From the NCBI RefSeq assembly GCF_000272405.2, contig NZ_AJZM02000210.1, positions 1 to 30,742 on the forward strand: a stretch of DNA of 30,742 nt. Direction: 5' to 3'. The stretch's first letter is position 1, and the number at the start of each line of letters is the position of its first letter. The notes beneath the pieces were generated by a model that was not told the DNA's origin, made no database searches, and was given only the letters and a program-made list of their open reading frames with translations. This DNA comes from Vibrio tasmaniensis 1F-187 (GTDB lineage Bacteria > Pseudomonadota > Gammaproteobacteria > Enterobacterales > Vibrionaceae). The position numbers and the translations under genes are program-made. This document shows, piece after piece, positions 7,637-15,516 of the stretch.

Positions 7637-8683
7637 TTAGTTGTTAAGCGCCGTTAGCCAATCATCTTCCGCTACTTCTTCAATATAGCTCTCAACTGAT
7701 TGTCCCACTTCATCGTCATCTTGTTTGAAGTAAGCAATGTGGAATACTGCGTCACCTTCGTTTACCAACGGTAGAGTTTGTTGGCCAATCACGATACCGC
7801 CTTTGGTGGTGATCACTTGGCCTTCTTGGTGACCTAACGGAGAGCTTATGTAAGCGAGGGTTTGTCCTGCTTCAACTTGTTCGCCAAGTCTCACCATGTT
7901 ACGCAAAATACCGTCTGACTCAGCGCGGATCCAGCTGGTGGATTTGCTCAACACTGGCTCTGGCAACTTTTTACGGTTTGGGCGCAGCATGCCGATTTCT
8001 TTCATCACTTGATGTACGCCAAGGTAACCCGCACGAATCGCTAGGTGATCAAAACGCAACGCTTCACCACCTTCGTAAGTTAATACAGGGATACCCAATT
8101 TTTCCGCTTCGCTACGAAGTGACCCATCACGCAGCGGAGAATCAATGATCACTGGTGTTGCGAACGCTTTTGCGATGCGCAATGTTTCTGGGTTCGTCAG
8201 GTTTGCACGGATCTGTGGCAAGTTAGTACGGTGAATCGCACCTGTGTGTAGATCCAAAATAAAATCACAGTGCTTCGCCACATTCTCAAAGAAAGTGTAA
8301 GCGATGCGTGATGTTAGCGATCCTTTCTCACTGCCAGGGAAGCAACGGTTTAGGTCACGACGGTCTGGTAGGTAACGAGATTTATGAATAAAGCCAAACA
8401 CGTTAACGATAGGCACAACAATCAAGGTACCTTTCAGTTTCTTTGGATCAATCGCGTTTGTCAGTTGTCGTGCAATCTCAACACCGTTTAGCTCATCGCC
8501 GTGGATAGCCGCATTTACCATCAGTGTTGGGCCTGCTTGGCGACCGTGAATAATTTCAATCGGGATCGAAAGTGGAGAGTGCGTGTAAAGCTGAGCCGCT
8601 TGCAGTTCAATCTCCATTCGCTGTCCTGGCTGAACAGTATAACCAAGTAATTCGAATGGTTGATTAGGTTTTAGTCTTGCCAT
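7637..8683 (-). CDS. Succinylglutamate desuccinylase/aspartoacylase (AstE/AspA) family protein
   Basis: The 348-residue zinc-dependent M14-type deacylase has metal ligands H61 and E64 in NAAIHGDELNG and H146 in DLHTGAIH. The substrate-binding DRRDLNR lies at 107-113, and the probable catalytic glutamate is E204 in TYEGGEALR. The last 100 residues form a lipoyl-like beta domain (DGILRNMVRLGEQVEAGQ). It is not in an ast operon, so it is more likely one of the uncharacterised AstE-like proteins than arginine-catabolic AstE. Such proteins remove acyl groups from N-acyl amino acids or related amides. The acidic C-terminal tail (DDDEVGQSVESYIEEVAEDDW) may be a lineage-specific feature. Confidence 0.85.
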   Translation of the reverse strand: MARLKPNQPFELLGYTVQPGQRMEIELQAAQLYTHSPLSIPIEIIHGRQAGPTLMVNAAIHGDELNGVEIARQLTNAIDPKKLKGTLIVVPIVNVFGFIHKSRYLPDRRDLNRCFPGSEKGSLTSRIAYTFFENVAKHCDFILDLHTGAIHRTNLPQIRANLTNPETLRIAKAFATPVIIDSPLRDGSLRSEAEKLGIPVLTYEGGEALRFDHLAIRAGYLGVHQVMKEIGMLRPNRKKLPEPVLSKSTSWIRAESDGILRNMVRLGEQVEAGQTLAYISSPLGHQEGQVITTKGGIVIGQQTLPLVNEGDAVFHIAYFKQDDDEVGQSVESYIEEVAEDDWLTALNN

Positions 8684-8943
8684 TTAGGTTGTTCTCAACA
8701 TGGTGATAATTCGTTAACACGGAATGTACCAATCGTTGATTTTTAGTACGAATCAATCGGTTTACGGTGACGACAAAATTTTTCTATGGAGTTATCTATA
8801 AATAAGTTTCCAGTTTTAATTTGACTCATTATAGGGTGTTTCAAATTGTGGTTTTTCTGACAGTACACTGATATTTGTCATTTGGTTGGTTGCTATTATC
8901 CACCGCCATTTTTTGGCAGCCAAATTCAAATATCGAGATGAAA

Positions 8944-9483
8944 ATGAAAAAAACAATTTCAAAAGTTGTAGCACTAGCGGTGGTATCTGTTGCTTTATCT
9001 GGCTGTGTTGGTAGCAATGCAGTAACGGGTTACCTAATGAAGTTCAACCTTAAAGCCGTTGATAACCGTTACGCTCGTGGTGGTTTGAACATATTGCTTG
9101 CACCGGCTTACGGTCTAACAGTTGCAGCTGATTACTTGGTATTCAACTCACTAGAGTTCTGGACGGGCAGCAACCCACTAACAGGTGCACCGCATATATT
9201 TGATACTAAGATTGATACTTACCTTGATATCAACAATCAGCTTGATAAGTCACTGACTGAAGCACCAGTGGGTCCGATTACGAGTGCTGATATGATTGAG
9301 AAAGGTCAAATGCAGCAGATCGACGAAAACACGATCCAAATGGACATCACTTACCAGTCTGGTGAGCGTGCGACATTGATCGGAGTTCGTGATGGTGAGA
9401 TGGTGACATATTTCATCGACGGCGAAGTAGTAGCACAAACTTCAATTGATGAGTTAGAAAGCTACGCGGCTTCACGCGCTTAA
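8944..9483 (+). CDS. DUF3332 family lipoprotein
   Basis: The start at ATG 8944 is chosen because GAG (8935-8937) sits six bases upstream; ATG 8938 is the alternative and would add two residues. The resulting 179-residue protein begins with a Lys-rich n-region, a hydrophobic core and the lipobox LSGC, with Cys about residue 21. It is therefore probably a membrane-anchored lipoprotein. It matches, from memory, the DUF3332 family of Vibrio proteins. The body is mixed alpha/beta with PAYGLTVAADYLVFNSLEFW near 50-69 and a C-terminal beta meander. There is no known function. It is monocistronic with its own terminator. Confidence 0.8.
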   Translation: MKKTISKVVALAVVSVALSGCVGSNAVTGYLMKFNLKAVDNRYARGGLNILLAPAYGLTVAADYLVFNSLEFWTGSNPLTGAPHIFDTKIDTYLDINNQLDKSLTEAPVGPITSADMIEKGQMQQIDENTIQMDITYQSGERATLIGVRDGEMVTYFIDGEVVAQTSIDELESYAASRA

Positions 9484-9526
9484 TTGTTTATTTAGTCACA
9501 AGTACATAGCTACAAAGATTGGATAC

Positions 9527-9560
9527 AAAAACAGGTACTCATTGAGTACCTGTTTTATTT
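9527..9560 (+). terminator. Intrinsic terminator
   Basis: AAAACAGGTACTC and GAGTACCTGTTTT form a perfect 13-bp stem around a 3-base loop (ATT), with a T-rich tail. The A-rich left side also allows function on the other strand, but pepD ends about 100 bp away. Confidence 0.9.
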
Positions 9561-9654
9561 TGTGTCTATAAACGGTGTTTACTGAAAAGTGCTATTTAGT
9601 GAAGAGCCCTATTTATTGGAAACACCATTTATTGAACATACATAGTTTATCGAA

Positions 9655-11127
9655 TTATGCTTTTTCTGGGATAGCTGCAAGCAGTGCAACCATTTGATTC
9701 CAGAATAGCTCAACCGTATCGATCTTCACTTTCTCATCAGGAGAGTGAGGGAACTTGATAGTTGGGCCGAAAGAAACCATATCCATGTTCGGGTAAGGTT
9801 CTTTGAATAGACCACACTCAAGACCAGCGTGGATAACCATGATGTTTGGTTTGTGACCGTAGATACCTTCGTACATGTCGCGGAAGATGTGCATGATTTC
9901 TGAATCTGCATCTGGCTTCCAACCTGGGTAAGCACCAGAGAATGCGATGTTAGCGCCTGCTAGTTCAGCAACAGAGTGAAGCATGCTTTCTACTTGGCTA
10001 CGACCTGAATCGATAAGAGAACGGATCAGGCAAAGCACTGTGATTGAGTTCTCTTCTGTTGTGATAACACCTACGTTTAGAGACGTTTCAACAACACCTT
10101 CAATCTCGTCACTCATACGAATCACGCCGTTTGGACATGCGTTAAGTGCCGCGATAAAGCGAGCTTGGTCTGCTGACGCAAGTGCGCCCATTTCTACAGA
10201 AGCTTCTTCGTTGAAAGTCACGATGCTGTCTTCTACTTTACCTAGCTCTGTTGAAAGCAGCTCTGTGTAGTAGTTGTATAGCGAAGCCAGTTTCTCTTGG
10301 TTTTCAGCAGGAACAGCAACCGTTACGAAACCTTCACGAGGAATAGCGTTACGAAGGCTACCACCTTTGAATTCGACGATGCGAAGGTCTAGCTCTTTTG
10401 CGTGACCCGCTAGGAAACGAGCAAGCAGTTTGTTTGCGTTTGCACGACCTGTGTGGATGTCGCAACCAGAGTGACCGCCTTTTAGGCCTTTTAGCGTTAG
10501 CTTACGTGTTACGAAGTCAGCTGGAATCGCGTTACGTGCAATTTCAAATGTCATTGCGCCGTCGATACCGCCAGCACAACCCATGTACACTTCGCCTTCT
10601 TGCTCTGAATCGGTGTTAAGAAGGATATCGCCTTCTAACCAACCCGCTTCAAGACCGAAAGCACCAGTCATGCCTGCTTCTTCATCTACGGTAAGTAGAA
10701 CTTCGATAGGGCCGTGTTGGATTTCGTTCGAAGCCAGAACCGCTAGGCAAGAAGCCATGCCCATGCCGTTATCAGCGCCAAGCGTTGTGCCTTTCGCTGT
10801 AACCCACTCACCATCAATGTATGGTTGGATTGGATCTTTAGCGAAGTCATGAACTGTGTCTTCGTTCTTTTGTGGAACCATATCGATGTGAGCTTGCAGC
10901 ACGACACCTTTTTTGTTTTCCATACCCGCCGTTGCAGGCTTTTTGATGAATACGTTACCCGTTGGGTCACGACGTACATCTAGGCCTTGCTCTGTTGCCC
11001 AAGCAATAATGTATTGAGCAAGTTCTTCTTCATGTTTCGAAGGGTGCGGGATTGAACAAATTTTATCGAAAAACTGCCAAATAGGGGCAGGGGACAATTT
11101 ACTGATCTCAGAATGGAATTCAGACAC
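9655..11127 (-). CDS. pepD: Aminoacyl-histidine dipeptidase (peptidase D, M20C)
   Basis: The 490-residue cytosolic dizinc peptidase cleaves dipeptides including Xaa-His such as carnosine. Ligands and catalytic residues match E. coli PepD nearly one for one: H80 and D82 in LQAHIDMVP, D119 in LGADNGMGMA, E149/E150 in TVDEEAGM, D173 in NTDSEQEGE, and a C-terminal His in KFPHSPDEK. The length is within a few residues of the E. coli enzyme. The gene is divergent from the purine permease/gpt unit, as pepD is divergent from gpt in E. coli. Its 5' side opens on a 1.06-kb gap full of regulatory-looking sequence. Confidence 0.96.
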   Translation of the reverse strand: MSEFHSEISKLSPAPIWQFFDKICSIPHPSKHEEELAQYIIAWATEQGLDVRRDPTGNVFIKKPATAGMENKKGVVLQAHIDMVPQKNEDTVHDFAKDPIQPYIDGEWVTAKGTTLGADNGMGMASCLAVLASNEIQHGPIEVLLTVDEEAGMTGAFGLEAGWLEGDILLNTDSEQEGEVYMGCAGGIDGAMTFEIARNAIPADFVTRKLTLKGLKGGHSGCDIHTGRANANKLLARFLAGHAKELDLRIVEFKGGSLRNAIPREGFVTVAVPAENQEKLASLYNYYTELLSTELGKVEDSIVTFNEEASVEMGALASADQARFIAALNACPNGVIRMSDEIEGVVETSLNVGVITTEENSITVLCLIRSLIDSGRSQVESMLHSVAELAGANIAFSGAYPGWKPDADSEIMHIFRDMYEGIYGHKPNIMVIHAGLECGLFKEPYPNMDMVSFGPTIKFPHSPDEKVKIDTVELFWNQMVALLAAIPEKA

Positions 11128-11342
11128 GGATGACTCCTTTTTTATTTGATAACCATATATTTAGGTTTTGTAATGGCAAAAAACTAGAACAAAAATCTAA
11201 AATATGGGTCTGTTTTGATGGCAACAGCATACCACTTGAGCGTTTTGACGAGTAGCGGTTCTAAACCTCAAATAGCTCAAATTTTGAAAGCGATCTTGTC
11301 TATCTGATCATAAATAAGCGCGTTGATGCTTATAAATGGTAC

Positions 11343-11358
11343 AGGCAAACGTTTGTTT
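11343..11358. promoter_or_regulatory. PurR-like operator (15 of 16 consensus rules)
   Basis: AGGCAAACGTTTGTTT fits the E. coli PurR pattern ANGCAANCGNTTNCNT except for T instead of C at position 14. The core GCAAACGTTTG is symmetrical. It lies about 215 bp upstream of pepD and about 85 bp upstream of the leader promoter, so its target is uncertain. Confidence 0.5.
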
Positions 11359-11365
11359 AATTCTA

Positions 11366-11386
11366 TTTTGTAATTTAATTACAAAA
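11366..11386. promoter_or_regulatory. 21-bp perfect palindrome, possible operator
   Basis: TTTTGTAATT (11366-11375) and AATTACAAAA (11377-11386) are exact complements around a single T. It lies 7 bp beyond the PurR-like box. With only one central base it is more likely a protein site than a hairpin. The regulator is unknown. Confidence 0.5.
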
Positions 11387-11442
11387 ATGAGTTTGTGAAA
11401 TAACCGTAAATAGCCAAAAGTGTGACGCATAGCAAAAAATAC

Positions 11443-11470
11443 TTGTAATCTTTTTTCTTTAGGGTATATT
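11443..11470 (+). promoter_or_regulatory. Sigma-70 promoter of the leader transcript
   Basis: -35 TTGTAA (11443-11448) and -10 TATATT (11465-11470) are separated by 16 bp. The start of transcription is expected near 11477. This is the best sigma-70-like pair in the gap. Confidence 0.55.
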
Positions 11471-11583
11471 AATAACCAACTTCTGAAGTGAAGAGTAAAT
11501 GCTCAAAGGATGAGTCCGTTTTATCGCCTCCAAGGAACCGAGAAATCAAATTCGTTTTTTATTGATTTATTAAGGTGATAGTT

Positions 11584-11670
11584 ATGAAAGGTTTACCATC
11601 TGCAATGTTCTGGATTAACAGCTCTGTTTACACTAGCAACTTTGCATACCCTACAAGCTTTGGTTACTAA
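11584..11670 (+). CDS. 28-residue leader peptide or small protein
   Basis: ATG 11584 is preceded by AAGGTG (11572-11577) at ideal 6-base spacing, and TAA is at 11668-11670. The peptide begins MKGLPSAMFW and ends PTSFGY. It is rich in aromatic and small polar residues (three Tyr, three Phe, one Trp, five Ser) and nearly uncharged apart from Lys2. There is no membrane segment and no run of one amino acid, so it is not a classical amino-acid-starvation leader. The terminator 85 bp later closes the unit. The function is unknown. A ribosome-arrest or sensing peptide is possible but not shown. Confidence 0.5.
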   Translation: MKGLPSAMFWINSSVYTSNFAYPTSFGY

Positions 11671-11754
11671 TACCACAAGCATGTAACTCGAACAGTTTTG
11701 TTCACCCCTATATATTGGAATTATTTTACAGCCCTTTTGGTTGACAGATTCTAC

Positions 11755-11784
11755 CGCCACTCAGTTTTGAGTGGCGTTTTTTTT
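11755..11784 (+). terminator. Strong intrinsic terminator after the leader ORF
   Basis: CGCCACTCA (11755-11763) and TGAGTGGCG (11768-11776) pair perfectly around GTTT and are followed by eight T. It lies well upstream of the permease. Confidence 0.92.
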
Positions 11785-12131
11785 GCCTGCTACTTTTCCA
11801 AACCGCTTTCGCTTATCACTTTTCCTGCTGTTCTGCGTGGTTGTTTTTTAAACGCCGAAATATCAATTTGCGCCTTATTACTGATCCTGTTGAAAAATAC
11901 ATAACTATTGTGGGTTTGAATTCGGAATTTATTAGCTAGATTCTCAATGAAAATAACTGATGGTTTAAAAAATGGCCAAGTACTTTCATCGTATTTATCT
12001 TACTTATCTTATTGTTTTTAATCGTTACTTTATCTTTCAGTCTTCATTTTTAATCGCTCTGTTTCATACTGCATTCTGATAAAGATCGATTAGAGCCTTA
12101 ATTCTATCTGGAATTTGTTATTTGATAACTT
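11785..12131. other. AT-rich stretch upstream of the permease promoter
   Basis: No firm gene is seen. A 35-codon ORF at 11972-12079 encodes a hydrophobic aromatic-rich peptide (starts MAKYFHRIYLTYLIVF), but its ribosome site is weak. An overlapping 24-codon ORF starts at 11947. Both may be chance products of AT-rich DNA. Confidence 0.35.
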
Positions 12132-12137
12132 TATAAT
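12109..12137 (+). promoter_or_regulatory. Putative promoter of the purine permease
   Basis: A perfect -10 TATAAT (12132-12137) has a weak -35 (TGGAAT, 12109-12114) at 17-bp spacing. Transcription would start near 12144, just before the PurR box. Confidence 0.5.
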
Positions 12138-12153
12138 CCACAGCCAATCGATT

Positions 12154-12169
12154 ACGCAACCGTTTACTT
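12154..12169. promoter_or_regulatory. PurR operator
   Basis: ACGCAACCGTTTACTT satisfies every fixed position of the E. coli PurR pattern ANGCAANCGNTTNCNT. It sits about 10 bp downstream of the expected transcription start and 22 bp before the permease ATG, which is a repressing position. Purine-dependent repression of the permease, and perhaps gpt, is therefore likely. Confidence 0.75.
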
Positions 12170-12191
12170 TTTACCCTTATAGGATTCGATA

Positions 12192-13481
12192 ATGTTCGAA
12201 AAGCTATTCAAACTCAGTGAAAATGGCACCAATGTGCGCACTGAAATCATCGCAGGTCTAACAACCTTCCTAACAATGGCTTACATCATTTTTGTAAACC
12301 CAATGATTCTAGCTGATGCTGGTATGGACCATGGCGCTGTATTTGTAGCAACCTGTTTAGCAGCTGCTATTGGCTGTTTCATCATGGGCTTTGTTGCTAA
12401 CTACCCAATTGCTCAAGCTCCAGGCATGGGTTTGAATGCATTCTTTACCTACGCTGTTGTAATGGGGATGGGTTATACGTGGCAAGTTGCTCTGGCAGCG
12501 GTTTTCGTATCAGGCGTGATCTTCATCTTCTTAAGCATCTTTAAGATCCGTGAATGGATTATCAACTCGATCCCAATGTCTCTGCGTGTTGGTATCTCTG
12601 CAGGTATCGGTCTTTTCCTAGCGTTTATTGCTCTTAGCAATGCTGGCATCGTTGTTTCTAACCCTGCAACGAAAGTTTCACTGGGTGACATTACCGCGAT
12701 TGCTCCTATCCTAGGTGCGCTTGGTTTCTTCCTTACGATTGCTCTTGTTCACCGTGGCGTGAAAGGCGCAGTAATGATTGCGATTCTAGCTATCACAGCT
12801 GTCGGTATTGCTATTGGTGACGTTCAATACGGCGGCATCATGTCGACACCACCAAGTCTTGCACCAACATTCATGCAGCTTGATTTCTCTGCTGTATTTG
12901 AAATAGGTATGATTTCAGTAGTATTCGCTTTCTTGTTCGTCGATTTATTCGATACAGCGGGCACTCTGGTTGGTGTTGCAACGAAAGCAAACCTAATCAA
13001 AGAAGACGGTAAACTGCCTCGTCTGAACAAGGCACTGCTTGCTGACTCAACAGCAACATCAATTGGTGCACTGCTAGGTACATCAAATACAACCTCTTAC
13101 GTTGAGAGTGTTGCGGGTGTCGCTGAAGGCGGCCGTACCGGTCTAACAGCGGTTGTTGTTGGTATCTTGTTCCTACTGGCTCTTTTCTTCTCACCGCTTG
13201 CCGGTATGATTCCAGCCTACGCAACATCAGGTGCGTTGTTCTATGTAGCAATTTTGATGATGTCTGGCCTAGTTGGTATTGATTGGCGTGATCTTACGGA
13301 AGCAGCCCCAGTCGTGGTAACATGTCTGCTTATGCCGTTGACATACTCTATCGCTGAGGGTATCTCACTAGGCTTCATCGCTTACGCTGCAATTAAGCTG
13401 CTAAGTGGTAAAGGTCGCGATGTTTCACCTGCTGTGTGGGTAATGTCGGCTATCTTTATTCTTAAATATACTTTCGCTTAA
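12192..13481 (+). CDS. NCS2 family purine permease (AzgA-like; guanine/hypoxanthine or adenine)
   Basis: The 429-residue membrane protein has about 12-14 hydrophobic segments. It carries the AzgA-type signatures GLTTFLTMAYIIFVNP (22-37), QAPGMGLNAFF (75-85), VDLFDTAGTL (250-259) and the later TSNTTSYVESVAGVAEGGRTGLTA block. E. coli relatives are GhxP/GhxQ and AdeP/AdeQ, which import purine bases with protons. The exact base is not decidable by eye, but the next gene handles guanine/xanthine. AGGA (12181-12184) lies seven bases before the ATG. The gene is controlled by a PurR box and is probably cotranscribed with gpt. Confidence 0.93.
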   Translation: MFEKLFKLSENGTNVRTEIIAGLTTFLTMAYIIFVNPMILADAGMDHGAVFVATCLAAAIGCFIMGFVANYPIAQAPGMGLNAFFTYAVVMGMGYTWQVALAAVFVSGVIFIFLSIFKIREWIINSIPMSLRVGISAGIGLFLAFIALSNAGIVVSNPATKVSLGDITAIAPILGALGFFLTIALVHRGVKGAVMIAILAITAVGIAIGDVQYGGIMSTPPSLAPTFMQLDFSAVFEIGMISVVFAFLFVDLFDTAGTLVGVATKANLIKEDGKLPRLNKALLADSTATSIGALLGTSNTTSYVESVAGVAEGGRTGLTAVVVGILFLLALFFSPLAGMIPAYATSGALFYVAILMMSGLVGIDWRDLTEAAPVVVTCLLMPLTYSIAEGISLGFIAYAAIKLLSGKGRDVSPAVWVMSAIFILKYTFA

Positions 13482-13508
13482 TCGTCTAGATTTCTGCTTA
13501 ATCGCTGA

Positions 13509-13533
13509 AGAGGCTATGTTTGAAATAGCCTCT
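13509..13533. repeat. Perfect 9-bp hairpin between permease and gpt
   Basis: AGAGGCTAT (13509-13517) and ATAGCCTCT (13525-13533) are exact complements around a 7-base loop. No T-tract follows, so it is unlikely to terminate fully. It could stabilise or process a permease-gpt mRNA. Confidence 0.6.
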
Positions 13534-13565
13534 AATAACATGACAAAATTATTAGGTTTTATACT

Positions 13566-14030
13566 ATGAGCAACAAATTCGTTATCACTTGGGACAACAT
13601 GCAGACTTACTGCCGTCAACTTGCTGAAAAGCAAATGCCAGCAGAGCAGTGGAAAGGCATCTGGGCAGTGAGCCGTGGTGGTTTGGTTCCTGGTGCAATC
13701 TTGGCTCGTGAGCTAGGTATTCGTCACGTAGATACGATTTGTATTTCTAGCTACGACCACGATCACCAACGTGATATGACCGTCGTTAAAGCACCTGAAG
13801 GTGACGGCGAAGGCTTCCTAATCGTTGAAGATCTTGTTGATAGTGGTGACACTGCACGCAAGCTTCGCGAAATGTACCCGAAAGCGAAACTGATCGCTGT
13901 GTGTGCAAAGCCATCTGGTGCTGACTTGCTAGACGAGTACATCGTTGATATCGCTCAAGACACATGGATTGAGCAACCTTGGGATACTAGCCTAAGCTAC
14001 GTTGAGCCGGTAAATCGCAAGTCAAAATAA
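13566..14030 (+). CDS. gpt: Xanthine-guanine phosphoribosyltransferase
   Basis: The 154-residue enzyme is close to the 152 residues of E. coli Gpt. It converts guanine, xanthine and hypoxanthine with PRPP to nucleotides at the inner membrane. The PRPP loop [14 protein letters not shown] is at 84-97, the phosphate/pyrophosphate site VSRGGL at 35-40, and the base-contacting WIEQPWD lies near the C-terminus. It follows the purine permease by 84 bp, with only a weak hairpin between, so uptake and salvage are probably coupled. The position upstream of frsA and crl is as in E. coli. Confidence 0.96.
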   Translation: MSNKFVITWDNMQTYCRQLAEKQMPAEQWKGIWAVSRGGLVPGAILARELGIRHVDTICISSYDHDHQRDMTVVKAPEGDGEGFLIVEDLVDSGDTARKLREMYPKAKLIAVCAKPSGADLLDEYIVDIAQDTWIEQPWDTSLSYVEPVNRKSK

Positions 14031-14051
14031 GCGTAAACTTAGTTTTTTGAG

Positions 14052-14081
14052 AAATGACCCTTTATAGGGTCATTTTTTTTT
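14052..14081 (+). terminator. Intrinsic terminator of gpt
   Basis: AAATGACCC (14052-14060) and GGGTCATTT (14067-14075) pair around TTTATA and are followed by a run of T. Confidence 0.9.
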
Positions 14082-14119
14082 ATATGATTAGTAACAACCA
14101 TTTCTTATTAAGTATCCCA

Positions 14120-15373
14120 ATGTCTGAATCAGAAGAAACGAGCTCAAACCTTTCGGAAACCTTGTTTGTAAAGCACAAGCAGGCTAAAGAGACCTCAATG
14201 CTGACACAATACATGCCAAGCTCTGAAGCGTTATTGGATGAGAAGCGTGAACAGCAAAACTCATCATGGTACCGAAACCTAAGACGTCTTCAGTGGGTAT
14301 GGCAAGGCGTTAACCCCATTGAGCAAGAAGCGGTATTGGCTCGCATCGCGTCATCAGATAACTCTCGTACAACCGATGAGTGGCTTGATACGGTCATGGG
14401 TTACCGAAGTGGTAACTGGGCATACGAATGGACCAAACTGGGTATGCAGCATCAAAATCGCTCGAACGAGAAGAAGGGGGAAGAAATGGCTGAAGAGCTG
14501 TTTTCAGCATCGTTGTGCTTCAGCATAGCGGGCTACCCACATCTCAAGAACGACAATTTGGCGGCTCAGGCTCAAGTGTTGGCCAACGCAGCTTATTCTG
14601 AAGCAATTAAGCATACGAAGTTGATCGTCAAACAGATTGATATTCCATACCAAAACAAGAAGATCAAAGCGAACTTACATCTAACCAAAACAGACAAACC
14701 ACAACCGGTTGTGATTGTCAGCGCTGGTCTAGATAGCTTGCAAACCGATATGTGGCGCTTGTTTAGGGATTATTTAGCACCAAAGAACATTGCCATGCTA
14801 ACGGTAGACATGCCATCGATAGGGCACAGTGCACATTGGCCGTTAACAGAAGACTCATCTTGTCTTCACCAAGCAGTCTTGAATGAACTGCCTAACATCC
14901 CGTGGGTCGATCACCTCAAGGTTGGCTTGTTTGGCTTCCGCTTTGGTGGCAATGCGATGGTGAGATTATCTTTCCTTGAGCAGCATAAGCTTAAAGCGTG
15001 TATCTCTTTAGGCGCGCCAATTCACGATATCTTTGTTCATGCCGACAAATTGAAACAGATGCCTAAAATGCATTTAGATGTGTTGGCTTCGCGTCTCGGT
15101 AAAGGGGCCGTTGATATCAATAGCCTTTCTGGGCAATTGATGGCGTGGTCACTCAAGGTGCAAGGTTTGCTGTCAAACAGTAAAACCAGTGTGCCTATCT
15201 TGGCATTAGCGTTAGAGGGCGACCCAGTATCACCTCCAATGGATAACCAACTGGTTGCTATTTACAGTGATTACGGTAAAGCGAAGAAAATCAAAGCTAA
15301 GTCAATTACACAAGGTTATGAGCAATCCCTCGAATTGGCGATAAAGTGGCTTGAGGATGAATTATTTAGATGA
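14120..15373 (+). CDS. frsA: FrsA, alpha/beta-hydrolase-fold protein partnering with IIA-Glc
   Basis: ATG 14120 gives a 417-residue protein beginning MSESEETSSNLSETLF, which matches the family's conserved NLSETLF start. The longer frame from 14054 would run through the gpt terminator and is rejected. Family blocks include WYRNLRRLQWVWQG, VMGYRSGNWAYEW, LTVDMPSIGHSAHWPLTEDSS and VDHLKVGLFGFRFGGNAMVRL. The nucleophile-elbow position reads GFRFGG, without the usual GxSxG serine. FrsA binds unphosphorylated IIA-Glc of the PTS and shifts the balance between fermentation and respiration. A decarboxylase activity reported for the V. vulnificus protein is debated. It is followed by crl, as in E. coli. 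Confidence 0.95.
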   Translation: MSESEETSSNLSETLFVKHKQAKETSMLTQYMPSSEALLDEKREQQNSSWYRNLRRLQWVWQGVNPIEQEAVLARIASSDNSRTTDEWLDTVMGYRSGNWAYEWTKLGMQHQNRSNEKKGEEMAEELFSASLCFSIAGYPHLKNDNLAAQAQVLANAAYSEAIKHTKLIVKQIDIPYQNKKIKANLHLTKTDKPQPVVIVSAGLDSLQTDMWRLFRDYLAPKNIAMLTVDMPSIGHSAHWPLTEDSSCLHQAVLNELPNIPWVDHLKVGLFGFRFGGNAMVRLSFLEQHKLKACISLGAPIHDIFVHADKLKQMPKMHLDVLASRLGKGAVDINSLSGQLMAWSLKVQGLLSNSKTSVPILALALEGDPVSPPMDNQLVAIYSDYGKAKKIKAKSITQGYEQSLELAIKWLEDELFR

Positions 15374-15516
15374 CATTTCTCCTAAATTAGTTAAGCATGA
15401 AAAGTGTACAAAGTAAGTACCTGATACTCATCGGTAATTTATAAAATCCAATTGCGTAGTTTCTACGTATAACAGTCTGAGTAACGTCATTCTTAACATT
15501 GAAATGGAGATTCAAT

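Larger units (their letters stand above)
11128..11442. other. 5' half of the pepD-permease gap
   Basis: No gene is seen. It contains a PurR-like box (11343-11358) and a 21-bp palindrome (11366-11386) and is AT-rich. On the minus strand TATAAG near 11330 could be a -10 for pepD, with the PurR-like box overlapping the expected -35, but the match is weak. Confidence 0.4.
11477..11784 (+). ncRNA. Candidate leader RNA or small-protein mRNA with its own terminator
   Basis: A self-contained unit of about 308 nt has a promoter at 11443-11470, a 107-nt 5' region, a 28-codon ORF with a good ribosome site, a small hairpin (GAACA-GTTT-TGTTC, 11690-11703) and a strong terminator (11755-11784). It could be a free-standing RNA or small-protein gene. 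It could also be an attenuator for the purine permease, whose start codon lies 408 bp further on. The permease has its own putative promoter, which favours the first view. I recognise no Rfam family in it, and it lacks purine riboswitch core sequences. Confidence 0.45.

Noticed and set aside
10398..10852. Long + strand frames opposite pepD
   Set aside because: They are antisense to a clear enzyme gene and their composition mirrors its codon bias.
11510..11560. GGATGAGTCCG with a later GAGAAATC, resembling hammerhead ribozyme pieces
   Set aside because: The invariant CUGAUGA and GAAA core strands are not both present, and the three stems cannot be drawn.
11698..11904. 68-codon ORF from a TTG codon
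   Set aside because: It runs through the strong terminator at 11755-11784, has no ribosome site and shows no family likeness.
14054..14119. N-terminal extension of frsA
   Set aside because: It overlaps the gpt terminator stem, and the conserved FrsA start lies at 14120.
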